NCBI GenBank assembly: GCA_027578815.1
Contig: JANBTH010000523.1
Span: 1-15,562, forward strand
From: Coemansia sp. RSA 1804
Taxonomy: Eukaryota > Kickxellomycota > Kickxellomycetes > Kickxellales > Kickxellaceae
Direction of reading: 5' to 3'
Length of the DNA stretch: 15,562 nt
The notes beneath the pieces were generated by a model. It saw nothing but the letters and a program-made list of their open reading frames with translations. It did no database searches and was not told the origin of the DNA. This document shows, piece by piece, positions 7,909 through 14,930 of this stretch (position 1 is its first letter; every line of letters begins with the position of its first letter). Position numbers and translations under genes: made by a program.

Positions 7909-8493
7909 ATGGAACACGCACAGGATCTACTGAAGCAAAAGGATGCACTGGAGAATGAGATCCGCGAACTCGAGCTGGATCTTCGGTCCCACGGCGTGAC
8001 AAAAACCGAGGCTCTTGTGGACAGCGAAGGGTTTCCGCGCTCCGACGTGGACATTGGAACAATCCGCGAGATACGCCGATCGCTTGTCTATAAGCAGAAC
8101 GATCTTAAAGAATTGATGAGGCAGATAGAGCATTCGCTGGCAGTTCTACACAAAGACGCATCCCAAGATAAAGGTGACATGGATCTCAAAGTGGAAACCC
8201 CGACTTTGCAGCGTCCGTTTGCACGGGTTGGCAAGGTGGCGCTTAATTCGCCAGCATCAGATGCTGGGCTTTCAGTTGGCGATATGATTATCACTTACGG
8301 CTCAGTCAATGAACGCAACCACGATAATCTGCGCCAGCTTGTTACTGAAACCGCAGAAAATGTTCTGAAGCCAATTGAGGTACTGGTGAGCCGTGTTATT
8401 AACGGGAAGCCTCAGACCAGAGCCCTGGTTCTCACTCCAAGGCGCGACTGGGGCGGCGACGGTGTGCTTGGATGTTACATTGTCCCGCTCTAG
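7909..8493 (+). CDS. NAS2: 26S proteasome assembly chaperone Nas2 / PSMD9 (p27), PDZ protein
   Basis: Nas2/PSMD9 binds the C-terminal tail of the ATPase Rpt5 while the proteasome base is assembled and is absent from the finished particle. The 194-residue protein (yeast 220, human 223) begins with a helical hairpin (about 1-82), including QDLLKQKDALENEI and the family signature LVDSEGFPRSDVDI at 36-49. A PDZ domain at about 100-175 follows (FARVGKV, SPASDAGLSVGD), and the conserved tail reads GVLGCYIVPL. I chose the ATG at 7909 because it has A at -3 and G at +4, and the homology to PSMD9 begins directly after it. The open frame extends upstream to 7756 but without another ATG. The gene is divergent from TRL1, followed in tandem by ATP17, and intronless. 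Confidence 0.95.
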   Translation: MEHAQDLLKQKDALENEIRELELDLRSHGVTKTEALVDSEGFPRSDVDIGTIREIRRSLVYKQNDLKELMRQIEHSLAVLHKDASQDKGDMDLKVETPTLQRPFARVGKVALNSPASDAGLSVGDMIITYGSVNERNHDNLRQLVTETAENVLKPIEVLVSRVINGKPQTRALVLTPRRDWGGDGVLGCYIVPL

Positions 8494-8903
8494 CTTCAGA
8501 ATGTTAAGGTTTTGGGTGTATTAGCTTCACTTGTTGGTTTATTGTTTTCTTGGTTTATTATATTGCATGTTTGTGAAATTGAAGGATGTTTGGTTCTTGG
8601 AATACCTCCTATCCAGATCAAACAAAATTGATTGACTCTAATCACACAAGGTTATAGAAATTCCATGATTAACAGTAAGATCAGATTAATCCAGATAAGC
8701 GCGAAAAACGCAGCCGACAGTGATAACAATTTATACCGCATCCCCTACTTTTTTCGCATCTGCCAGAAAACCCAACTTACAAGCTGTGCTGTTCGCTAAC
8801 TTTGTGATTCAGAGCAAATTTGTCATTTAAATATCTTTTTCTCTCTTTTCTCTTTTTCTCAACTGTTCTTCTGACCATTCTACTTCCAATCAGCAGCTCA
8901 ATC
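8494..8903 (+). other. NAS2 3' flank and ATP17 promoter/leader, with a possible 5'-UTR intron
   Basis: The 410 bp between NAS2 and ATP17 contain a GTAAGA donor-like site at 8675-8680, a CTAAC branch-like site at 8796-8800 and a CAG acceptor at 8810-8812, spaced as in a 138-nt intron. If real, it lies in the ATP17 leader and does not touch the protein. Downstream, 8829-8862 is a nearly pure pyrimidine tract. No other gene is visible. Confidence 0.35.
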
Positions 8904-9281
8904 ATGAATTCTGTTCTTTTCCGGTCTGCTCTCAAACGCGCCACCACGGTCCGTAATTACTCGAGTCTTCGCGAGATTATTCCCCCAAACATCGGCCATG
9001 CCGCTCGCTCGGGGGAGGCTGTTTCCGAATCGGCCGTCAGCACGCTTACCGCTCAGGAGGTTGGCAAGGTTGTCTCATTCTACCGCAATCTGCCCAAGGG
9101 CGAGTTGGTGGAAAAGGCCGCTGGCGGAGGTCCTCTCAACAGATACTACTCACGCTACCTTGCGGGCGACAAGGCATCGGCCGCACCGATTCTCCACGTT
9201 ATTCTTGCCCTTCTTATCGGTGGCTACTCCGCCCACTACGTTATGCACTTGAAGCACCACAAGCATGCTGAGAACCACTAG
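8904..9281 (+). CDS. ATP17: Mitochondrial F1Fo-ATP synthase subunit f
   Basis: Subunit f is a single-span protein of the Fo membrane stalk in the inner mitochondrial membrane, needed for assembly and dimer-interface stability of ATP synthase. The 125-residue product (yeast Atp17 101) starts with a basic presequence, MNSVLFRSALKRATTVRNYS, containing an R-3 processing site (RNY before SS at about 20). The conserved body follows: IIPPNIG, VVSFYRNLPKG, YYSRYLAGD, then a hydrophobic span (ILHVILALLIGGYSAHYV) and the family's basic HLKHHKHAE tail. The frame runs upstream to a TTG at 8820, but the ATG at 8904 gives the expected presequence. The gene is in tandem after NAS2. Confidence 0.95.
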   Translation: MNSVLFRSALKRATTVRNYSSLREIIPPNIGHAARSGEAVSESAVSTLTAQEVGKVVSFYRNLPKGELVEKAAGGGPLNRYYSRYLAGDKASAAPILHVILALLIGGYSAHYVMHLKHHKHAENH

Positions 9282-9719
9282 AGCGCTGTCAAGCAGAGGC
9301 AGAGAAAAAGGAGCGGCTGTGCGAGAGTTTCTTTCTTTCTTATTTTATTCAACAGGCTTTGCTTTTTAACAACAAGAATAGAGCTTGCTTTTTCATGCGC
9401 TGCTGTAGTCCAGAGACTATTTAGACTGCTTATATCTTGCTGTGTGTTTTGCAAACAAGTGTAGCCATTGTTGGATCGAGAAAAGCAACTTTCAAAGTTA
9501 ACCTGGGAGCGCAAGGGTGCTAGCTGGTGACTTTCCCCATAAATTTGAGGCGATTTTGGTGAAAGCCATATCTACCAGTGATATCGGTTTTATTCCCCCG
9601 ATTTCAACTGCTAGTCTCTGCCTTTTCGTTGTATTCTACGGCTGTCACACACTTTATAGTCTGGAATTCTCTCTATCATACTAAAGCCTTGGATATACAA
9701 CTTTGACATATTATAAACA
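9282..9719 (+). other. ATP17 3' flank and CWC15 promoter region
   Basis: These 438 bp hold no convincing gene. A TTTATAG at 9653-9659, about 65 bp before the CWC15 ATG, is a plausible TATA element. A second AT-rich run (ATTATAAAC) directly precedes the ATG and is probably part of the leader. Confidence 0.4.
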
Positions 9720-10469
9720 ATGACCACTGCTGCACGCCCGACGTATGATCCGGCCAAAGGAAAGGCCGAAAATGAGCTCACCTACATGACATCAGCCAAG
9801 GACCTGCCCAGTCACACACGAATGAAGACGAGAAAACCTGGGCAAGGTGCTGAGGGTTATACGGTTGAGGAGCTGAAGAGAGAGCTCAAAGAGGCTGAGC
9901 GCAGACACTTTGAGACTACGGGCTCCGAGGATGGTGAAGGCCGGTGCTTGCCACATCCAGAGAGACAGGCGCAATTGGAGGATGCAAAAACCAAATATAT
10001 TGAGCTGGCACAGATGCTGGATGCTGAGTCAGATACAGATAGTGGTGGTGGCGATGGAAGCAATGACGAACAACCACACTCATCCGATGACGAGGATGCT
10101 GATAGCGCACAGGCCAACAGCGATGATGGTGGTAGCAGCAGCGACGAGGATAGCGAGGACGAAACAGCGATGCTAATGCGCGAGCTAGAGAAAATCAAGC
10201 GTGAGCGAGCAGAAGAAAAGGAGCGCGAAGAGAAGGAGGAGTTTGAACGGCGATTACAGGAAGAGGAAAACGGTGGTTTGTCGTCATCAGTGCTTGGTGG
10301 AAACCCGCTGCTTGGTAAGAAGGACTTTTTGGTCAAGCGGCGCTGGGACGATGATGTCGTGTTCAGAAACCAGGCGAGAGGTGACGATGGAAAGACCAAG
10401 AAGCGCTTTGTCAACGATATGTTGCGGTCTGACTTTCATCGCAAGTTTATGAGAAAGTACATCCATTAA
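9720..10469 (+). CDS. CWC15: Pre-mRNA splicing factor Cwc15 (Prp19/CDC5L complex)
   Basis: Cwc15 is a largely disordered nuclear protein of the Prp19-associated (NTC) complex that lies near the active site of the activated spliceosome. The 249-residue product (human 229) has both family signatures. The N-terminus is MTTAARPTYDPAKGK, followed by KDLPSHTRMK. The C-terminus has NPLLG, then VKRRWDDDVVFRN and KKRFVNDMLRSDFHRKFM, ending YIH. Between them are an acidic Asp/Ser/Glu stretch (about 100-150) and a charged coiled coil (about 155-182, LMRELEKIKRERAEEKERE). The start is fixed by the conserved MTTAARPT. The gene is intronless and in tandem with its neighbours. Confidence 0.96.
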   Translation: MTTAARPTYDPAKGKAENELTYMTSAKDLPSHTRMKTRKPGQGAEGYTVEELKRELKEAERRHFETTGSEDGEGRCLPHPERQAQLEDAKTKYIELAQMLDAESDTDSGGGDGSNDEQPHSSDDEDADSAQANSDDGGSSSDEDSEDETAMLMRELEKIKRERAEEKEREEKEEFERRLQEEENGGLSSSVLGGNPLLGKKDFLVKRRWDDDVVFRNQARGDDGKTKKRFVNDMLRSDFHRKFMRKYIH

Positions 10470-10835
10470 GATGGCGACTTGAGTTGTTTATAGTTTTGTT
10501 TAGCAAGTATCTTCGTTTACAGCTAGTCCGTTTGTGGTATTTCAATAGAGTGCAAGCAAACATGAACAGGCGCTTAATGGTTCACTCTCCCCTTTTTGCA
10601 CAAACACAATATTTGTTTCATTTTCTCTTTGACAACCTTTTTCTCTCTTTTTCAAGCTGCTTTTTCTTTCTTTTTATGTTTTAACTCTCCTTTCTTCAAC
10701 AATTTATCTTCTTTGTTTTTTATTCTGGGAGCCTAGACAAGTAGCATACACAAATCGCATAATAGCCCTTGAGCTTGTACTCTTTCAAGCCCTAATTTTC
10801 ACTATTTAGTTTCAATTCCCAGCCGTTATAACCAG
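10470..10835 (+). other. CWC15 3' flank and leader of the SWA2-like gene
   Basis: These 366 bp are T- and C-rich, with a long pyrimidine-biased block at about 10605-10725. No gene, RNA or clear TATA box is visible. A short frame at 10484-10684 is low in complexity and is probably noncoding. Confidence 0.4.
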
Positions 10836-13460
10836 ATGGACGACCTGGCTGGGCTTCAATGGCCAAACAAACACAGCAGCCAGCAAACTCGACAGCAGCA
10901 TGGTTCTGGTGGGCTTTCCACGTCATCTATGCTGGGACAGTCCTCCAAAGGCCCTAATTATTCGCCAAACATTGCAAGCATGAGCAATAGTTTTTCCACA
11001 GGCACCACACCCTCAAACTCGCAACAGCAAAAGAGCAACAAGGATGATGACCCGTTTGGGGAGCTTGTATCATTCTCTTCGGGAAATTCCTCTTCATTGC
11101 AAAAAACGAATGCAAAGATGACTTTGCGCGAACGACAGCAGGTTTTGCAGACACAATCGACTGCAGGCAGCGCAGCAAAGAACTCTGCCACAGCAGCTCA
11201 GGCGGACATGTGGAACTTTGATGTGTTGGAACAGGCATCCAACTCATCACGATCGAATGCGGGAACCCCGGTTCCACAAAAGCCCCCCAGAGGCATCACG
11301 AGCACCATAAGCCCTGCAGATCTGGACTCTCTTGTTTCTGGATCGGCACAAACGCCGATTAGCAACAGCGATGTCATGAGTGGGCTAGACCTGCTTTCTG
11401 ATTCGCCAATGGAGGTCCCGTCACCAAAGCCGGCTTCTTCGGTTGGGGGGAACTCCCGCACTGGTACAGCAGCGCCAAAGAGAACTGGACTACACAAAGA
11501 CCCCTTTAATCTCGAGGTTGCAGAGAGTAGCGATGAAGATAATGTTCAAATTTCTCAACAAGCACACCGGCCATCGAGGCCAGCAGTATCCGATTCTTTT
11601 GCTGATAATGATTATGAGATTTCGCAGATTGCTGGATATGGCTTTTCCGTTGAACAGGCACGCGCGGCGTTAGAGATAACCGGAAGCGTCCGTGCTTCCA
11701 TTCAGCTTTTACGCGAACAACAAGCAACAGAGAATCGTTTGAAAGGCCAAAAGAAACCACGCTCTGTCAGGCAAATGACAAAATCAAAATACCACAATGA
11801 CTCTGATGGCCAAGACGTATCTTCGGATGACAGCGATGTTGGCGGTTACCACCACAATGATCCTCGCAGGCGTCCAGAAGGAGCAGGAGGCTCAAGGCCT
11901 GCAAGGAAAGCCAACGCATCTGATTTTGACGGCAAAGGTGGCACCGATGCGTTTCTGTCAACAGCTAGCGACATTGGGACATCAGTTTGGAAGCAGGCAA
12001 ACTCATGGTTTGCAATGGGCAAAAAGAAGATAATCGAAATCCAAGAGTCGGTGATGGAGCAATCCAACAAGCCTGGGACGTCAATGGGGTTTGGTGGCCA
12101 CGGCGGTCATCAAGACGCATATACGCCGCCTGCGCAGAGGTACCGGGACTATGGATCGTCTTCGTCTGACGATGAACAGGCGTACGTATCAGCTAATCGG
12201 CGTGGCAGACGGGCCATCGAGAAGGTCCAGCAATCCATTGCTTCAAAGGAAAGCAACAAGTCCAACAACAGATATCCATCCTCTTCAACAGGTGCATCGC
12301 CGACTCAAAATGAGTCGATATTGGATCCGGGTGCTGAGGTTTCCAGCATTGCCACGACTCCTGTTCTTGGACAAACGCAGTTTGTATCGCAGTCTGGTAG
12401 CGGCTTTTATAGCGATGCTCCGCGAAAGTCTCCAAGTGCAACGCCTGCTACAATACCGTCTGTGTCTGATATAATACTTCAGCAAGCAAATCTGGCAAAA
12501 GCAAGCGCCAACGAGAAATTCAAGCTTGGTCAGTTTGGAGATGCAATTGTTGGGTACACAAAGGCCATAGACCACATACTCCAGAACTCGAGTAAACATC
12601 CTATTCTTATTGTCCTATTCAATAATCGCGCCCTGGCCTGCACGCGCAATGGCGAGGCCAGAAACGCTCTTTCCGACTGCAGCAAGGCGCTTGAACTTTG
12701 TGATGTGTACAAGGCAAACGCTACAGTTGATCTTGGATCTGCTGGCAAAGTGGATATTGCCGAACAGCGGTCAAAGTCGTTGAATCGCAGGGCTGAGGCG
12801 CACGAAGCAGATGAAAAGTACAAGCAAGCTCTGGACGACTGGAAGGTTCTGAGAGAAGCAGCGCGCGATGCCGGTATGCGTCAGCAGGCGAACAGGGGCA
12901 TTCAGCGCTGCGAAAAGTCTCTAGGGATCAATAGGCCATCAGCAGCCAAGAGCGGCACATCAAGCGCCCGGTCTACCACTACTCCAGCCGGCAGTGCAAA
13001 GCCGGAGGAAGACATCTCAAGCGTCTTTGCGGCGATTTCCTTGAACACAGTCAAGAATTCCGGTGGAATTACAATCCTGAACAGAGACACGGAGAACTCG
13101 GCTGCAGTGGCGGAGATGCGCAGGAAAGAGCAGAAGAAGCAAGCTGAAGACGATCAACGGTTTGCGCTTACTGACGAGGTTGATGCAGAGTTGAAACGGT
13201 GGAAGGAAGGCAAGCAACAGAATCTGCGTGCACTTCTAAGTAGCCTTCATACGCTACTTCCAGATTTTAATCCGATTGGAATGCACGAGATTCTGGAGCC
13301 AAGCAAAGTCAAGCGTTCGTATATGCGGGCAATAGCCAAACTGCACCCAGACAAGCTGAACAAGGATTTGGATGTGCGTACCAAAATGATTTCGTCCAGC
13401 GTATTCAGCAGTCTCAACGAGGCTTGGGACGTGTTCAAGGTTCAAGAGGGTCAAAGCTAG
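10836..13460 (+). CDS. SWA2: Auxilin-like clathrin-uncoating J-protein (UBA, TPR, J-domain)
   Basis: Swa2/auxilin recruits Hsp70 to clathrin-coated vesicles and stimulates its ATPase so that the coat is stripped. The 874-residue product (yeast Swa2 668) has the fungal domain order. A disordered Ser/Gln-rich N-terminus carries clathrin- and adaptor-type motifs: DPF at 72-74 and 222-224, and DLL at 185-187. A UBA domain (about 258-295) follows. A second disordered region contains a basic-aromatic helix, SVWKQANSWFAMGKKKIIE (383-401), possibly a membrane contact. TPR-like helices span about 551-696 (KFKLGQFGDAIVGYTKAID, FNNRALACTRNGEARNALSD). The C-terminal auxilin-type J-domain (about 790-870) has HPD at 837-839 and ends NEAWDVFKV. 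The start ATG has C at -3 but G at +4, and the MDDL start is plausible; no other early in-frame ATG is better. Intronless. Confidence 0.93.
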   Translation: MDDLAGLQWPNKHSSQQTRQQHGSGGLSTSSMLGQSSKGPNYSPNIASMSNSFSTGTTPSNSQQQKSNKDDDPFGELVSFSSGNSSSLQKTNAKMTLRERQQVLQTQSTAGSAAKNSATAAQADMWNFDVLEQASNSSRSNAGTPVPQKPPRGITSTISPADLDSLVSGSAQTPISNSDVMSGLDLLSDSPMEVPSPKPASSVGGNSRTGTAAPKRTGLHKDPFNLEVAESSDEDNVQISQQAHRPSRPAVSDSFADNDYEISQIAGYGFSVEQARAALEITGSVRASIQLLREQQATENRLKGQKKPRSVRQMTKSKYHNDSDGQDVSSDDSDVGGYHHNDPRRRPEGAGGSRPARKANASDFDGKGGTDAFLSTASDIGTSVWKQANSWFAMGKKKIIEIQESVMEQSNKPGTSMGFGGHGGHQDAYTPPAQRYRDYGSSSSDDEQAYVSANRRGRRAIEKVQQSIASKESNKSNNRYPSSSTGASPTQNESILDPGAEVSSIATTPVLGQTQFVSQSGSGFYSDAPRKSPSATPATIPSVSDIILQQANLAKASANEKFKLGQFGDAIVGYTKAIDHILQNSSKHPILIVLFNNRALACTRNGEARNALSDCSKALELCDVYKANATVDLGSAGKVDIAEQRSKSLNRRAEAHEADEKYKQALDDWKVLREAARDAGMRQQANRGIQRCEKSLGINRPSAAKSGTSSARSTTTPAGSAKPEEDISSVFAAISLNTVKNSGGITILNRDTENSAAVAEMRRKEQKKQAEDDQRFALTDEVDAELKRWKEGKQQNLRALLSSLHTLLPDFNPIGMHEILEPSKVKRSYMRAIAKLHPDKLNKDLDVRTKMISSSVFSSLNEAWDVFKVQEGQS

Positions 13461-13711
13461 GTTATGATATCGAGTTTAGTTTGGGAGTTTTTTTGAAGAT
13501 CTAACATGTGCTTTGTTTTGGAAACATTAGCAAATTATATTATACGAGATTTATTTAGTTGATTTCGGGTTTTCTGATATAGACATGTGTGCACGTCACC
13601 TACGAGTAAAACACCAATGTGGCAGGACATGTTGATGTATATAAGCTTTTGACATCGTGTAGAGTTGATTTATTTTTCCAACACTGTCCCAGAACGATGG
13701 ATGAGGGATAA

Positions 13712-13750
13712 TCAAAGTGAGAAATATTCAAAGTGAGAAATATTCAAAGT
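13712..13750 (+). repeat. 16-bp direct repeat, about 2.4 copies
   Basis: The unit TCAAAGTGAGAAATAT occurs at 13712-13727 and 13728-13743, followed by a partial copy from 13744. It lies about 60 bp upstream of the TATA box at 13810 and may be a duplicated upstream regulatory element or a small replication slip. Confidence 0.8.
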
Positions 13751-13809
13751 TCCAAATGATACCGCAATAACCGCTTGAAACTATTCGTGTATCTGCTAGC
13801 TCTATAACG

Positions 13810-13817
13810 TATAAAAG
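13810..13817 (+). promoter_or_regulatory. TATA box of the secreted His/Trp/Gly repeat gene
   Basis: TATAAAAG is a canonical TATA element 138 bp upstream of the ATG at 13955. No other gene lies downstream within reach on this strand. Confidence 0.6.
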
Positions 13818-13954
13818 CTCAGGGGTTTTCCTTTGGACTATCAACTATCCTATATCCCATTACACATGCACTCATCTAATAGAATAACAGTACTTTAAAC
13901 ATTGAAGCCTCTACAATCCAATTGGAATCTGACATTCGAACAACGCTTACCACA

Positions 13955-14308
13955 ATGATAAAGTATGCACTGCTTTTTGGGCTGGCGGCAGCTTCGCCGC
14001 TTGCTCTCCCCGAAACAGAACATGGCGACCTTGAACTACGCAACTGGCACGGAGGTGGATGGCATGGCGGTGGATGGCATGGTGGAGGCGGTGGAGGCGG
14101 TGGATGGCATGGTGGAGGCGGTGGAGGCGGTGGATGGCACGGTAAAAGATCATGGCATGGTGGATGGCACGGTGGAGATGGTGGTGGATGGCACGGTGGA
14201 GGTGGTGGTGGTTGGCATGGCGGCGGTTGGCATGGTGGAGGTGGAGGTGGATGGCATGGCGGAGGATGGCACGGCGGAGGATGGCACGGCGGAGGTGGCC
14301 ACTGGTAA
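13955..14308 (+). CDS. Small secreted His/Trp/Gly-repeat protein (WHG repeats)
   Basis: The 117-residue protein has an N-terminal signal peptide (MIKYALLFGLAAAS, cleaved around 13-15) and a short acidic stretch (PETEHGDLELRN, 19-30). The rest consists of WHG units separated by runs of two to eight glycines: 13 WH pairs plus a terminal HW. There is no cysteine. HGGGW occurs five times, at 32-36, 37-41, 88-92, 101-105 and 106-110. A KR dibasic at 64-65 (WHGKRSWHGG) could be a Kex2 site, splitting the chain into two repeat peptides. I chose the ATG at 13955 (A at -3) because it opens directly onto the signal peptide; the frame runs upstream only to a TTG at 13922. No named family is recognised. 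Such repeats could bind Cu or Zn at the wall or serve as structural glycine-rich material. AATAAA at 14493-14498 is a possible polyadenylation signal. Confidence 0.85.
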   Translation: MIKYALLFGLAAASPLALPETEHGDLELRNWHGGGWHGGGWHGGGGGGGGWHGGGGGGGGWHGKRSWHGGWHGGDGGGWHGGGGGGWHGGGWHGGGGGGWHGGGWHGGGWHGGGGHW

Positions 14309-14588
14309 ATGCCAATATCGAAGTGTCAGCTCTACGTTCTGACATTTGTTCTGTAATTCAATGACAACTAAACCTAGCTTTTATAGTAGCACTTTCTTTG
14401 CTCAACCAAGATGAAATCACCACCGCATAACATTAAATAACTTTAACAAACACATCACGTTTCTAGTTTTTCTTCACATATTATAAGCTTTGAATAAAGT
14501 TTAGGTGATATATTTATATAAAGTGTGGAACGTAGAAATTGAAAAAAACATATATCACAGAACCTAGTGCTTTCAGAGTATGAACATT

Positions 14589-14930
14589 TTACTTGTTCAT
14601 TCTCTCGTCTTGGCGAATCTGCCCGCCCTTGCCCTCGGCCGCCATATTCCTTCCAGACGCTTCCATTCCCTCGTTGCCAAGCGCCTTACCGGTCTGCTGC
14701 TTTATATTGCCGCCAGCCTGCTTCATGGCACCGCCAGCCTTGTTCAGCGAAGGATCGTCCTTGACTTCGTCCTTCTTCTGTTCAGCCTCCCTGCGCTCTT
14801 TCTCAAGCTGGTTGCTTCCACGGGCATTGTCGGTCAGTTTTTCTCCTTCCTCCTTCATTCTCTCATTGCCAGTGATATTGCCCACGGTCTCCTTGACAGC
14901 GCCTGCAGCCCGGTTGTAGAGATTGCTCAT
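14589..14930 (-). CDS. CsbD-family stress-response protein
   Basis: This 113-residue, highly charged, Gly/Ala/Lys/Glu-rich protein has no cysteine and no signal peptide. It resembles the CsbD-like family, which in fungi includes proteins annotated as mismatch/cruciform DNA recognition protein (Hmp1 type) and in bacteria the general-stress protein CsbD. Two related units are visible: NRAAGAVKETVGNITGNERM at 6-25 and NKAGGAMKQAGGNIKQQTGK at 63-82, each with the A-G/x-K-x-x-G-N pattern, joined by a charged helical stretch (about 40-58). It is probably an intrinsically disordered, hydrophilic cytosolic protein expressed under stress; this is inferred from family and composition. The ATG at 14928-14930 is the first after the presumed TATA box, and the frame ends with TAA. 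It is convergent with the secreted repeat gene. Confidence 0.9.
   Translation of the reverse strand: MSNLYNRAAGAVKETVGNITGNERMKEEGEKLTDNARGSNQLEKERREAEQKKDEVKDDPSLNKAGGAMKQAGGNIKQQTGKALGNEGMEASGRNMAAEGKGGQIRQDERMNK

Larger units (their letters stand above)
13461..13954 (+). promoter_or_regulatory. Promoter region of the secreted repeat protein
   Basis: About 490 bp lie between the SWA2-like gene and the next start. They hold a TATATAAG at 13638-13645, a 16-bp direct repeat at 13712-13750, and a canonical TATAAAAG at 13810-13817, 138 bp upstream of the ATG at 13955. The two TATA boxes and the repeat suggest a regulated, strongly expressed gene. This is inference. Confidence 0.45.

Noticed and set aside
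9857..10414. 185-codon Ser-rich frame antisense to CWC15
   Set aside because: It is the complement of the acidic, charged CWC15 codons; CWC15 has unmistakable N- and C-terminal family signatures.
13947..14345. Long His/Arg-rich and Val/Asp-rich alternative frames over the repeat gene
   Set aside because: They are shadows of the repetitive GGN/TGGCAT codons; only the frame from 13955 has an ATG, a signal peptide and a clean repeat logic.
14508..14522. TATA-like run TATTTATATAAAG between the convergent repeat and CsbD genes
   Set aside because: No open frame or RNA gene follows on the plus strand; it lies in the 3' flank of both genes and is most likely AT-rich 3' DNA.
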